NCBI RefSeq assembly: GCF_001426545.1
Contig: NZ_LMEZ01000001.1
Span: 735,397 to 799,396 of the forward strand
Direction of reading: 5' to 3'
DNA from: Mycobacterium sp. Root135
GTDB taxonomy: Bacteria > Actinomycetota > Actinomycetes > Mycobacteriales > Mycobacteriaceae
Length of the DNA: 64,000 nt
The notes beneath the pieces were generated by a model. It saw nothing but the letters and a program-made list of their open reading frames with translations, did not search any database and was not told the origin of the DNA. Of the stretch, positions 32,715 to 43,910 are shown piece by piece (position 1 is the stretch's first letter; each line of letters starts with the position of its first letter). Position numbers and translations under genes: made by a program.

Positions 32715-33478
32715 GTCCACCTCGCGAACGACGGTGCCGCCTCGGCGTCGGAGGGCAGGTGCACCCCGGCGAGCTCGGCGACGGGATGTGTTTCGAATGT
32801 CGGTGACACCCACCACGCACGCACGGCGTCGGCAGGCGGTTGGGCGGCCCTGGTGGTCGGCGCCGTCGCCCCACAGGCGGTCAGCTGATCGAGGACTGAG
32901 GTGGGTTCCGGGTTCTCCACTCCGAGGACGCCGCGTTGCGTTTGCACCACCAGTGCGCCGAGGAGCGGCTCGCCGCCGGACAGCGCGTCGGCGTAGCCGC
33001 GGCCGTTGAGCCAACGTTCACGTTGGTCGACCTCGCCTCGGCTGGTCGTCCGTGCCGCCATCCTTCGCCACTGCGGGTCTGAGGCGCGATGGGCGTGCGG
33101 CACCGAGTCGTCGGCGCAGATTCGCACGGGCGTCGACCGCAGCGGCTGTACCGCGACCCCGGTCACGACGACCTCGGACTCACCGTCGGTCTCGACGATC
33201 ACGACGCTCGCGGCGGTCAGCGCGGCCTCCGTGGTGGCGGCGAAGTCCGTCAGCGCGACGGCGAGCACGGCGGGTTCCGGCATGGCGATGCCGAAGAATT
33301 CGGCGGGCTCCCGCAGGTACGACCAGATGCCGTCGACGTCGGGCCACCGCCCCGTGGCGATCGGAATGGTGATGGCGGGCAACGTCCCGGGACGCGTGAT
33401 CAACTGAGTGGCGCGCACGTAGGGGGCGTCGGATTCCGGAGCGGTCACCGACGTGCGAAAATGGGTCACTATCAGCAC
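32711..33478 (-). CDS. Uncharacterised protein coupled to MurL, possible fold-type IV PLP-enzyme relative
   Basis: 255 residues from a GTG at 33478 (a GTG three codons later is an alternative; neither has a clear ribosome-binding site). No confident family. The order PVRICADDS (118-125), AARTTSRGE (141-149), GRGYADALSGGEPLLGALVV (159-178), GVLGVENPEP and WWVSPTFETHPVAELAGV (222-239) loosely parallels class-IV aminotransferases, with DEALL- and PV-like blocks. An Arg sits where the PLP lysine would be expected, so a catalytic aminotransferase is unlikely. Its 4-bp overlap with murL implies a linked role. Divergent from a GNAT gene 27 bp away. Confidence 0.55.
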   Translation of the reverse strand: MLIVTHFRTSVTAPESDAPYVRATQLITRPGTLPAITIPIATGRWPDVDGIWSYLREPAEFFGIAMPEPAVLAVALTDFAATTEAALTAASVVIVETDGESEVVVTGVAVQPLRSTPVRICADDSVPHAHRASDPQWRRMAARTTSRGEVDQRERWLNGRGYADALSGGEPLLGALVVQTQRGVLGVENPEPTSVLDQLTACGATAPTTRAAQPPADAVRAWWVSPTFETHPVAELAGVHLPSDAEAAPSFARWT

Positions 33479-33505
33479 ATTCTAACGTATTGCCCCGAAG
33501 GAGCG

Positions 33506-33971
33506 ATGCGACGCCGCATGAGTGCCCCCACCGTCACACGGCTCGTCGAAGCGGACTGGCGCGTGTTCGCGACGTTGCGTCTGCGCGCGCTGACCGACAC
33601 CCTCGGCACCGGCGATCGGCAGTATCTCGAGGAATTGGCGTTCACCGCCGCCCAGTGGCGGCGGAGGCTGCGCGCCCACGCCCAATTCGCCCTGCTCGCC
33701 GGGGACGACCTCGTCGGCCTGATCGGCGCCCAGCGTCAGAGCCCCGACGTGGTGTACCTGTATTCGCTGTGGCTCGAGCCGGGCATGCGGGGCCGCGGGC
33801 TGGGCCGGGATCTGGTGATTGCGGCGGTCGACTGGGCCAGAGGTCTCCGGGCGCGCGTCGTGACGTTGCGCGTCGACGCCGACAACGCCGCGGCCCGTGT
33901 GGTCTACGAGCAGTTGGGCTTCGGCGTCGTCGAGGGCTCCACCGGAACCCGCGAGAACAAGGCCAACGAGA

Positions 33972-33997
<26 letters not shown>
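33506..33997 (+). CDS. GNAT-family N-acetyltransferase
   Basis: 163 residues from ATG at 33506, close behind GAAGGAG (33497-33503); a second ATG four codons later (MSAPTVTRL) has a more usual spacing and may be the true start. Core GNAT features are visible: LYSLWLEPGMRGRGLGRDLV (motif A, acetyl-CoA pyrophosphate loop) and LRVDADNAAARVVYEQLGF. Substrate unknown. It is divergent from the murL operon and its 3' end overlaps the convergent PH-domain gene by 26 bp. Confidence 0.85.
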
Positions 33998-36210
<2,213 letters not shown>

Positions 36211-36391
36211 CCTTGCCACCCTTGCCGTTCCGATTCGGAACCATCGTGCAACGCGTCATGCAACGTCGGTCAGTGTCCTTCAGTATGAACCAACCGGGCG
36301 CAGCACTTATTGCCTGCTCCCGCTGGAGGCCCTGAGCAGGGCCGACGTTCCAATCAGCGGCGGTGAAAAGTCGTCGCAGGCGGTGCGGTCC

Positions 36392-36775
36392 CTAGCGCGG
36401 CGACTGCCCGAGTTCCGTCATCGGGACGCCGGTCTTGGTTTGGCCGTCGAGCTGGCGTTCGGCGCTGTGGTTGATTCGCTGGCTGGCAGTGGCGATCAGA
36501 CCGCCGAGCGCCAGCTGACGCATCGGGCCCTTGTTTCGGGACAACTCGACCAGATCCTTCATCACCTGTTCGGCGACGAGGTTCAGCTTCACGTTGTGGT
36601 CCTGCGACTGCTTGCGCAGCACGTCGAAGGCTTCGTCGGCGTCCACGCCGTAGACGAGCATCAGCATGCCCTTGGCCTGCTCGATGACGGCGCGACGCGC
36701 GGTGATTGTCCGAAGTGCCTCGGTAATTCGTTGCTCGTCGCTGCCGAACTCGCTGGTTGTCGCGTCGTCGTGCAT
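36392..36775 (-). CDS. ANTAR-domain RNA-binding protein
   Basis: 127 residues. Nearly the whole middle is an ANTAR domain (about residues 22-80): ARRAVIEQAKGMLMLVYGVD, then ADEAFDVLRKQSQDHNVKL and LVAEQVMKDLV, with the conserved A-K-G-M-L-M core. ANTAR proteins bind paired-hexaloop RNA and prevent termination. No GAF, PAS or response-regulator sensor domain is attached. It lies between ribE and ribBA on the same strand, with more than 160 bp free on each side, so it may be its own unit. Confidence 0.85.
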   Translation of the reverse strand: MHDDATTSEFGSDEQRITEALRTITARRAVIEQAKGMLMLVYGVDADEAFDVLRKQSQDHNVKLNLVAEQVMKDLVELSRNKGPMRQLALGGLIATASQRINHSAERQLDGQTKTGVPMTELGQSPR

Positions 36776-36943
36776 CTCCCACTCCGGTCAAGAGGCGTCG
36801 TCGGCTGCATCCCGTTACGCGGAACGGCCGAAGTTGGCAGTGTTTACCCGCTATTCGACGCCGGCATGCCCGTGTATCGATTTTACTGAACGAAGTGTTC
36901 GACATCTCGACGTTCGGGCAGGTCGCGCCCTTGAACCGAGGGT

Positions 36944-37552
36944 CTAGCCGGTGGATTGATCCCGATGCGACAGCAGCCGCTCGACGTACTTCGCGATGAC
37001 GTCGACCTCGAGGTTGACCGCCGTCCCCACCGCCGCCCGCCCGAGGGTCGTCAGCTGCAGGGTGGTCGGAATCAGCGACACCTCGAACCAGTCCGCCCCG
37101 AGTCCCGACACGGTGAGCGAAATGCCGTCGACGGTGATGGATCCCTTCTCCACCACGTACCTGGAGATCGCGTCGGGCAGCGAGATGCGGACCACTTCCC
37201 AATGCTCGGACGGCGTCCTGGTGAGGACCCGGCCGGTGCCGTCGACGTGGCCTTGCACGATGTGGCCACCGAGCCTGCTGTTGACCGCGGCGGCGCGTTC
37301 GAGGTTGACCTGGCTGCCCACCGCCACACCCTGCAGGCTGGACCGGTTCAACGTCTCCGCCATCACGTCGGCGGTGAACGATCCGTCGGGCAAAAGGTCG
37401 ACGACGGTGAGGCAGACGCCGTTGACGGCGATCGAGTCGCCGTGACCGGCGTCGGTGGTGACGAGCGGGCCACGGATGACGAATCGAGCGGCGTCGGCGA
37501 GGTCTTCCTTGCCGACGACCTCGCCCAACTCTTCGACGATGCCGGTGAACAT
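36944..37552 (-). CDS. ribE: Riboflavin synthase alpha chain
   Basis: 202 residues built of two lumazine-binding repeats: MFTGIVEELGEV...GDSIAVNGVCLTVVD, then GGHIVQGHVDGTGRV...KGSITVDGISLTVSGL. It dismutates two lumazines to riboflavin. Length equals the mycobacterial enzyme. The ATG at 37552 fits the universal MFTGIVE start; longer in-frame extensions were rejected. A GNAT gene lies 25 bp upstream. Confidence 0.96.
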   Translation of the reverse strand: MFTGIVEELGEVVGKEDLADAARFVIRGPLVTTDAGHGDSIAVNGVCLTVVDLLPDGSFTADVMAETLNRSSLQGVAVGSQVNLERAAAVNSRLGGHIVQGHVDGTGRVLTRTPSEHWEVVRISLPDAISRYVVEKGSITVDGISLTVSGLGADWFEVSLIPTTLQLTTLGRAAVGTAVNLEVDVIAKYVERLLSHRDQSTG

Positions 37553-37577
37553 GCGCACCACGCTAGTCGCAGGATGC

Positions 37578-38066
37578 TCAGAGCTGCTTTTCCCCGAAGT
37601 ACGTGGCGACCGGATTGTGGTTGAAGTTGCCCACCGGGTGATAACCCTCACGCTCGTAGAACCCTTGCGCGTGAGCCTGCCGGGGGCCGGTGTCGAGCCG
37701 GGCGATCGAGTATCCGAGTGCGCGCGCGGCAGCTTCCAAGGCGTGCAACAACTCTCGCGCCACTCCTTGGCCTCGGGCCGCCGGCACGACGTACATCCGC
37801 TTGATCTCGCAGGCTCCGTCCGGCAACCGCTTGAGCCCGCCACCGCACACGGCCACGTCACCGCGGTAACCGACCAGGAACGTCCCACCGGGCGGCCCCA
37901 GTTCGGCAGGCCCGGCCTTCGGCATGTCGGGTGAGTCGAGGTCAAGACCGCCGGAACCGCCGACGTCCCAGTACAGCTCGCGCATCTCGGCGAGCATCGC
38001 CGCGACGAGCGTGGCGGCGTCGCCGACGTCGGAGGGCACGGGCCGAAAGACCAGATGAGTTGCCAT
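37578..38066 (-). CDS. GNAT-family N-acetyltransferase
   Basis: 162 residues from ATG at 38066, six bases after AAGG; a GTG at 38072 is an alternative. Acetyl-CoA motif: EIKRMYVVPAARGQGVARELLHALE, then LGYSIARLDTG and FYEREGYHPVGNFNHNP. Upstream of ribE by 25 bp on the same strand and divergent from lprG. Substrate unknown. Confidence 0.85.
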   Translation of the reverse strand: MATHLVFRPVPSDVGDAATLVAAMLAEMRELYWDVGGSGGLDLDSPDMPKAGPAELGPPGGTFLVGYRGDVAVCGGGLKRLPDGACEIKRMYVVPAARGQGVARELLHALEAAARALGYSIARLDTGPRQAHAQGFYEREGYHPVGNFNHNPVATYFGEKQL

Positions 38067-38130
38067 CTCCACCCTTCTACCCTGTCCCCGCGGACGAAGT
38101 TCATTCGCTTAGACCCTCTACGATGCTTAC

Positions 38131-38829
38131 ATGCAGACGCGCCCTCGCATTGCCGTCCTCGTGTCCATCTTCGCTGCGCTCCTGCTCATCGCGGGTTGCA
38201 GCTCCTCGCCGGAGAAGTCCAACGCCCCACTGCCCGACGCGGCGTCGCTCCTCAAGGACTCCAACCAAACCACCAGCGCGCAGAAGAGCGTCCACCTCGA
38301 ACTCGCGGTGACCGGCAAGATCAAGGAACTGCCCATCGAAACCCTGACCGGTGACCTGACCAACGTCCCCGTGGTCGCGGCGCAGGGCAAGGCCAGCATC
38401 ATCGCCTTCGGCCAGACCTTCAAGGACGTCGACTTCGTGGTCGCCGACGGCGACCTCTACGGCGCCCTCACGCCGGGCAGCTTCACCAACTTCGGGCCGG
38501 CATCCGAGATCTACGACGTGTCGAAGATCCTCAACCCCAAGGTCGGTCTGGCCAACGTGCTCGCCAACTTCGCCGATCCGAAGGCCGAGGGTCGCGAGAC
38601 GATCAACGGCGTCAACACCGTCAAGGTGACCGGCAAGGTCAACGCCGCAGCCGTCAACGGGCTGGCCAACCTCGGTGCCACCGGCGACGTCCCGGCGACC
38701 GCGTGGATCACCGAAGACGGCGACCACGCCCTGATCCGGGCCAAGCTCGACCCCAGTGAGGGCAACAGCGTTCAGATGACCCTGAGCGACTGGGGCAAGA
38801 CCGTCACCGTCACCAAGCCCGCCGCGTAG
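38131..38829 (+). CDS. lprG: LprG, LppX/LprAFG-type lipoprotein
   Basis: 232 residues. The signal peptide ends in a lipobox LIAGC near residue 23, so it is expected to be acylated and anchored to the outer face of the membrane. The mature part has the LppX_LprAFG fold: [21 protein letters not shown] and [14 protein letters not shown]. Known LprG binds triacylglycerides and lipoarabinomannan and works with the P55 exporter, whose gene overlaps its stop by one base. Confidence 0.95.
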   Translation: MQTRPRIAVLVSIFAALLLIAGCSSSPEKSNAPLPDAASLLKDSNQTTSAQKSVHLELAVTGKIKELPIETLTGDLTNVPVVAAQGKASIIAFGQTFKDVDFVVADGDLYGALTPGSFTNFGPASEIYDVSKILNPKVGLANVLANFADPKAEGRETINGVNTVKVTGKVNAAAVNGLANLGATGDVPATAWITEDGDHALIRAKLDPSEGNSVQMTLSDWGKTVTVTKPAA

Positions 38830-40436
38830 TGGCTCGCGTGATGTCTCGCAGAATTTCCACGGCCGACGGCACCGCCCAACCCAAGGCGACCAACCGGCGG
38901 ATCGCGATCAGCGCGGGCGGGCTCGCCGTGCTGCTCGGCGCGCTCGACACCTACGTCGTCATCACGATCATCAACGACATCATGCGGGACATCGGAATCT
39001 CGCTGAATCAAATTCAGCGCGTCACCCCGATCATCACCATGTACCTGCTCGGGTACATCGCCGCGATGCCGCTGCTGGGCCGTGCCTCCGACCGCTTCGG
39101 CCGCAAGATGGTGCTGCAGGTCAGCCTGGCGGGCTTCGCCGTCGGATCAGTGGTGACCGCGTCATCCGTGGAGATCGCCGGCCTTCTGCAAATGGATCCG
39201 TTGCCGATCCTGGTCATCGGCCGAGTGATCCAGGGCACCGCCAGCGGCGCGCTGCTGCCGGTCACGCTGGCCCTGGCGGCCGACCTGTGGGCCGCGAAGG
39301 GCCGGGCCTCCGTGCTGGGCGGCATCGGCGCGGCGCAGGAACTCGGCGCCGTCCTCGGTCCGCTGTACGGCGTCGCAGTGGTCTGGGCACTGAACTCGTG
39401 GAAAGACGTGTTCTGGATCAACGTGCCGCTGGCGATCATCGCCATGGTGATGATCCACTTCAGCCTGCCGTCGAGGGATCCGGACGAGCCGCGCGAGAAG
39501 GTCGACGTCGTCGGCGGTCTGCTGCTGGCCGTCGCCCTCGGCCTGATGGTCTTCGGCATGTACAACCCGTCACCCGACGGCAAACAGGTCTTCCCGAGTT
39601 GGGGACTGCCCGTCCTCGGTGTGGCGCTGGTGGTGGCGATCGGCTTCTTCGTCTGGGAGAAGTTCGCCAAGACCCGGCTCATCGATCCGGCCGGCGTGAA
39701 GTTCCGGCCGTTCCTCTCCGCCCTCGGCGCCTCGCTGTGCACCGGCGCGGCCTTGATGGTCACCCTGGTCAACGTCGAACTGTTCGGCCAGGGCGTGCTC
39801 GGCAAGGAGCAGAACGAAACCGTTCTGCTGCTGCTGTGGTTCCTTGGCGCGCTACCCATCGGTGCCGTTGTCGGCGGTTGGATCGCCACCCGCGTCGGCG
39901 ACCGCATCGTCGCGTTCGTCGGACTGTTGATCGCGGCGTTCGGCTACTGGCTGGTGTCGCACTGGACCGTGGACGTGCTTTCGGCGCGCCACGACCTGGT
40001 GCTGTTCTCGCTGCCCGCGTTCGACACCGACCTGGTGCTCGCCGGCTTGGGCCTCGGCCTGGTGATCGGGCCGTTGACGTCGGCGACCCTGCGGACCGTT
40101 CCCGGATCCCAGCACGGCATCGCGTCCGCGGCGGTCGTGGTGTCCCGGATGATCGGCATGCTCATCGGGTTGTCCTCGCTCAGCGCGTGGGGGTTGTACA
40201 AGTTCAACCAATACCTCGCCGAGATGCCGAAGCCCAAGGGGACCAACCTGATGGAGATCGGCGCGCAACTCGCAGCCAACGTGCGCAACGCCTACACGAT
40301 GCAGTACGGGCAGATCTTCTTCATCACCATGGTCGTGTGCGTGGTGGGCGCGTTCCTGGGCCTGCTGATCGCCGGCAAGCACGAGCACGCCGAGGATCTC
40401 GACACGGCGACCGACAGCGTCGGCGCGCAGAGCTAA
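38829..40436 (+). CDS. P55-type major facilitator efflux transporter
   Basis: 535 residues, a 14-TM MFS protein of the DHA2 kind from a GTG overlapping the lprG stop. Visible: [20 protein letters not shown] (TM1), [20 protein letters not shown] (MFS motif A), [21 protein letters not shown] and [21 protein letters not shown]. This is the counterpart of M. tuberculosis Rv1410c/P55, linked to multidrug efflux and, with LprG, to export of triacylglycerides and glycolipids. Operon with lprG. Confidence 0.93.
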   Translation: MARVMSRRISTADGTAQPKATNRRIAISAGGLAVLLGALDTYVVITIINDIMRDIGISLNQIQRVTPIITMYLLGYIAAMPLLGRASDRFGRKMVLQVSLAGFAVGSVVTASSVEIAGLLQMDPLPILVIGRVIQGTASGALLPVTLALAADLWAAKGRASVLGGIGAAQELGAVLGPLYGVAVVWALNSWKDVFWINVPLAIIAMVMIHFSLPSRDPDEPREKVDVVGGLLLAVALGLMVFGMYNPSPDGKQVFPSWGLPVLGVALVVAIGFFVWEKFAKTRLIDPAGVKFRPFLSALGASLCTGAALMVTLVNVELFGQGVLGKEQNETVLLLLWFLGALPIGAVVGGWIATRVGDRIVAFVGLLIAAFGYWLVSHWTVDVLSARHDLVLFSLPAFDTDLVLAGLGLGLVIGPLTSATLRTVPGSQHGIASAAVVVSRMIGMLIGLSSLSAWGLYKFNQYLAEMPKPKGTNLMEIGAQLAANVRNAYTMQYGQIFFITMVVCVVGAFLGLLIAGKHEHAEDLDTATDSVGAQS

Positions 40437-40440
40437 CGGC

Positions 40441-40596
40441 TCAGCAGCGCTCGACGCCGGGGCTGATCAGTTTCAGCTCGGTTCTGGCGTCGGCATCCGG
40501 GCCGTGCAGCACCGCGCGCAGCGGGCGGCACACCGCGTCGACGATGGTGGTGGGGTCGACGGGGCGAAAGTTGAGCCAGTCCTGCAGTGCAGTCAT
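40441..40596 (-). CDS. Predicted 51-aa small protein
   Basis: A short reverse reading frame begins MTALQDWLNFRPVDPTTIVD and ends ELKLISPGVERC. The ATG at 40596 follows an AAAGGA-GAAGAG purine stretch, and third codon positions are almost all G or C, like the surrounding genes. A hydrophobic Trp/Phe N-terminus and a C-terminal Cys are the only features; no domain is recognised. It converges on the P55 gene with a 4-bp gap and lies downstream of ribD on the same strand after a 174-bp gap. Confidence 0.5.
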   Translation of the reverse strand: MTALQDWLNFRPVDPTTIVDAVCRPLRAVLHGPDADARTELKLISPGVERC

Positions 40597-40770
40597 GCTC
40601 TTCGTCCTTTGGGAGATAGTCCTTCGTTTCTGGGTCCAACTTTACGGACGCCACTGACACCAACCGGGTCCCCTTGGGGCGGTTGAGGTCTCAAAGGGGT
40701 AACGAGTGTCCGAACGGAGAAAATTCCCGGGTGACGCGAGTCACTTTGGTGGCCAAGCGAATTCCAGGTC

Positions 40771-41781
40771 TCACGCCGACGAGGCAGGCACCAGGCTCAT
40801 CCGGATGTCGGGTCCCAGCCGAAGGACGCCGTCGTACCGCCATCGTTGAGCCGCCACGATGCTCGCGACTCCGACGTCGTCGACCGCGGCAATGGGGCCA
40901 CCCAACAGAATCGGCGCGACATAGGCCAGGATGCGGTCGACCACACCGGCCCGCAGGAAGGCTCCCGCGAGGGTGGGCCCGCCCTCCAGCAGCACGGCCG
41001 TTCGATCCGACAACGCCCGGATGACCTCGTGTGGGTCGCGGGTGCGGATCACCATCGTTCGCGAGTCGTCGTTGAGAACCCTGGCGTCCTGCGAGATGTC
41101 CCGCTCGCCGACCACCACGCGCAGGGGTTGCCGGTCGGCCAGCGACCCGTCGGGCAGTCGCGCCGTCAACGTCGGGTCGTCGGCGAAGACGGTGCCCGTC
41201 CCGACGATGATTGCGTCGGCGACCGCACGCAGGCGGTGCACGTCGGCCCTGGCCGCCTCGCTGGTGATCCACTGACTGCTGCCGTCGGCGGCGGCGCTGC
41301 GCCCGTCGACGCTCGAGGCGAACTTCCACGTGACGTGGGGCCGCCCGGTGCGCTGCCGGTGCAGCCATTCCCGAAGTGCACCGCCGGCGACGTCCTCGGC
41401 GAGCACCCCGACCTCGACCGAGATCCCGGCGCTGGTCAGCCGCGTCGCCCCGCCTGCGGCAACAGGATTCGGATCCGCGACGGCGTACACCACCGACGCC
41501 ACGCCTGCGGCGATGAGTGCGTCCACGCAGGGCGGCGTGCGGCCGTGGTGGTTGCACGGTTCGAGGGTGACCACCGCCGTGCCGCCGAGCGCCCGCTCCC
41601 CTGCCCGGCGCAGCGCGACGACCTCCGCATGGGGCCCACCGGTCGGTTGCGTCGCACCGACGCCCGCGATGTGACCGTCGCGGTCCAGGATCACCGCGCC
41701 GACGGGCGGATTCGGATAGGTCGTCCCCTTGACGCCGTCGGCCTGGGCGATGGCCGACCGCATGGCGTCGTCGTAGTTCAT
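40771..41781 (-). CDS. ribD: RibD, bifunctional riboflavin deaminase/reductase
   Basis: 336 residues. The deaminase half has PHAEVVALRRAG and VTLEPCNHHGRTPPC, which supply the zinc ligands. The reductase half has KFASSVDGRSAAADGSSQWIT and LLEGGPTLAGAFL. It acts between RibA and RibH. I chose the ATG at 41781 (MNYDDAMRSAI), which matches the family; an upstream in-frame run belongs to rpe. It follows rpe by 8 bp. Confidence 0.95.
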   Translation of the reverse strand: MNYDDAMRSAIAQADGVKGTTYPNPPVGAVILDRDGHIAGVGATQPTGGPHAEVVALRRAGERALGGTAVVTLEPCNHHGRTPPCVDALIAAGVASVVYAVADPNPVAAGGATRLTSAGISVEVGVLAEDVAGGALREWLHRQRTGRPHVTWKFASSVDGRSAAADGSSQWITSEAARADVHRLRAVADAIIVGTGTVFADDPTLTARLPDGSLADRQPLRVVVGERDISQDARVLNDDSRTMVIRTRDPHEVIRALSDRTAVLLEGGPTLAGAFLRAGVVDRILAYVAPILLGGPIAAVDDVGVASIVAAQRWRYDGVLRLGPDIRMSLVPASSA

Positions 41782-41789
41782 CGGTGCGG

Positions 41790-42485
41790 TCAGGCCAGCA
41801 GGTGCTTGGACGCCGCGGCGGCCTGACGCCGGAGGTTCTCGACGGCCAGCCCGGGATCGGCAGCACCGAAGACCGCCGAGCCCGCCACGAAGCAGTCCAC
41901 GCCCGCCTCGGCCGCCGCTTCGATGGTGTCGGCGTTGATCCCTCCGTCGATCTCCACGACGATGGTCAGCTCCCCCGCGTCGACGAGGCGCCTGACCGCG
42001 GCGACCTTCGACAGCACCTCGGGCATGAACTTCTGGCCACCGAACCCGGGTTCGACGGACATCACCAGCAGCGTGTCGAACTGGCGGAGGATCTCGAGGT
42101 ACGGCTCGATCGGGGTGCCCGGCTTGACGCTCAGCCCGGCCTTGGCGCCCGCCGCCCTGATGTCGCGGGCGACGGCGACCGGGTCGTCGGTGGCCTCGGC
42201 GTGGAAGGTCACGTTGTAGGCGCCCGCCTCGGCGTAGGGCGGTGCCCACCGTGCGGGGTCGTCGATCATCAGGTGGCAGTCCATCGGGATGTCGGTCGCC
42301 TTGAGGAGGCTTTCCACGACGGGCATGCCGAGCGTCAGATTCGGCACGAAGTGGTTGTCCATCACGTCGACGTGCAGCCAGTCGGAGCCGGGGACCTTCG
42401 CGGTCTCGTCGGCGAGGCGCGCGAAGTCGGCGGCGAGGATCGACGGCGCGATCATGGGTTTCGGCATGGCGGCTAGCTTAGACAT
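41790..42485 (-). CDS. rpe: Ribulose-phosphate 3-epimerase
   Basis: 231 residues, TIM barrel. Motifs: [46 protein letters not shown] and [18 protein letters not shown]. Pentose-phosphate and Calvin-type epimerase. Two later ATGs (MPKPMIAPS) are possible starts because the family usually begins close to IAPSIL; no strong ribosome-binding site separates them. Between rsmB and ribD on the same strand. Confidence 0.95.
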   Translation of the reverse strand: MSKLAAMPKPMIAPSILAADFARLADETAKVPGSDWLHVDVMDNHFVPNLTLGMPVVESLLKATDIPMDCHLMIDDPARWAPPYAEAGAYNVTFHAEATDDPVAVARDIRAAGAKAGLSVKPGTPIEPYLEILRQFDTLLVMSVEPGFGGQKFMPEVLSKVAAVRRLVDAGELTIVVEIDGGINADTIEAAAEAGVDCFVAGSAVFGAADPGLAVENLRRQAAAASKHLLA

Positions 42486-42512
42486 CCCAGGACCGGGGTC
42501 AGTGGGTTCGCG

Positions 42513-43910
42513 TCATCGCTGCACGCGCAGCGCGGCCGCGAACATGGCGTCCGTGCCGTGCCGATGCGGCCACAGCTGAACGTACGGCCCCGGCCCGAGG
42601 TCGGGCATCGGCTCCCTGCCCGCGTCGAACAACGGCCGGGCGTCGACGGCCGTGACGGGTTGGCGACGCAGCGCGTCGGCCACCACGCCCACGGTCTCCG
42701 CGAGATGCGGCGAGCACGTCGCGTACAGCACGACGCCTCCGTCACGCGTCAGCGCGATGGCGGCGGCGAGCAGCTGCTTCTGCAGTTTGGCCAGGGCGGG
42801 TACGTCACCGGGCTGACGACGCCACCGCGCCTCGGGTCGGCGCCGCAACGCGCCGAGGCCCGTGCACGGCGCGTCGACGAGCACCCGGTCGAAGGACTCG
42901 GCGGGCAGCCCGGTCTCGCGGCCGTCGACCCTCAGCACCTCGACGTCGAGGCCGCGCAGCGTCTGCTCGACCAGCTCGGCACGGTGCGGTGTCGGCTCGA
43001 CGGCCGTCACCCGGGCCCCCGTCCCGGCGGCGACGGCGGCCAGGATCGAAGCCTTGCCACCGGGGCCTGCGCACAGGTCCAGCCAACGCTCGTCGGTGCC
43101 CTCGACGGGTGCGAGCGTCAGTGCGCGGGCGACGAGCTGACTGCCCTCGTCCTGAACCTGGGCTTGCCCGTCGCGCATCGCGTCGAGCTGGCCGGGGTCA
43201 CCGCCCGACAGGTACACCGCGTACGGGGAGTAGCGGCCCATTTCGCCGTCGACGGCCAAGGCCAGGTCCTGCGCCGTCATGACGCCGGGTCTGGCGGCAA
43301 GGTGTACCAGGGGTCGGTCGTCGTCACTGGCGAGCAACGCCCGCAATTCGCCCGCGTCTGCACCGAGTGCGTCGGCGAACGACTGCGCGATCCACCGCGG
43401 GTGCGCGTGGGTGAAGGCGATGTTGCCGACTGGATCGGTGTCGGCGGACGGCGCCAGTTCGGCAACCCAGGACGCTTCGTCACGGGAGGCGATGGTGCGC
43501 AGCGTGCCGTTGACGAAACCCGCTCGAGCCGTGTCGAATTCGATGGCGGCCTGTTCGACTGTGGTGTCGACCGCGGCGTGGGCGTCGACGCGGGTTCGCA
43601 GCAGCTGATAGGTGCCGAGCCGCAGCAGGTCGAGCAGCGCGGGGTCGATGCGTTCGACCGGGCGGTTCGCCGCGTGCACGATGACGGCGTCGAGCAGGCC
43701 CTGTGCGCGGCAGGCGCCGTAGGCGAGTTCGGTGGCGAACGCGGCGTCGCGGCCCGAGATGTGTCGTTCGCGGAGCAGCGTGGGCAGCACGAGGTTGGCG
43801 TAGGCGTCGCGTTCCGAGACGGCCCGCAGCACGTCGAAGGCGGCCTGGCGCGCGGGGTCGAGCGGCTTGCGTGCGCGGCGCTTGCCCTGTGGCCGGGTCA
43901 CCGGGCGCAC
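42513..43910 (-). CDS. rsmB: RsmB, 16S rRNA (cytosine-967-C5) methyltransferase
   Basis: 465 residues. A NusB-like N-terminal RNA-binding domain ([12 protein letters not shown]...[14 protein letters not shown]) precedes a SAM-dependent methyltransferase domain: [37 protein letters not shown] and a TCSPHLAE catalytic Cys region. Start GTG at 43910; a GTG at 43901 overlapping the fmt stop is three codons shorter and equally possible. Follows fmt, a common pairing. Confidence 0.94.
   Translation of the reverse strand: MRPVTRPQGKRRARKPLDPARQAAFDVLRAVSERDAYANLVLPTLLRERHISGRDAAFATELAYGACRAQGLLDAVIVHAANRPVERIDPALLDLLRLGTYQLLRTRVDAHAAVDTTVEQAAIEFDTARAGFVNGTLRTIASRDEASWVAELAPSADTDPVGNIAFTHAHPRWIAQSFADALGADAGELRALLASDDDRPLVHLAARPGVMTAQDLALAVDGEMGRYSPYAVYLSGGDPGQLDAMRDGQAQVQDEGSQLVARALTLAPVEGTDERWLDLCAGPGGKASILAAVAAGTGARVTAVEPTPHRAELVEQTLRGLDVEVLRVDGRETGLPAESFDRVLVDAPCTGLGALRRRPEARWRRQPGDVPALAKLQKQLLAAAIALTRDGGVVLYATCSPHLAETVGVVADALRRQPVTAVDARPLFDAGREPMPDLGPGPYVQLWPHRHGTDAMFAAALRVQR

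Noticed and set aside
36220-36391. Possible FMN riboswitch upstream of ribBA
   Set aside because: The conserved RFN blocks, such as GGGGCGAAA-type helices, were not seen in this 172-bp stretch.
36844-36849. GGGTAA (reverse strand) as a SigF -10 box before the ANTAR gene
   Set aside because: No GGTTT-like -35 lies 15-17 bp upstream; a six-base match alone is expected by chance.
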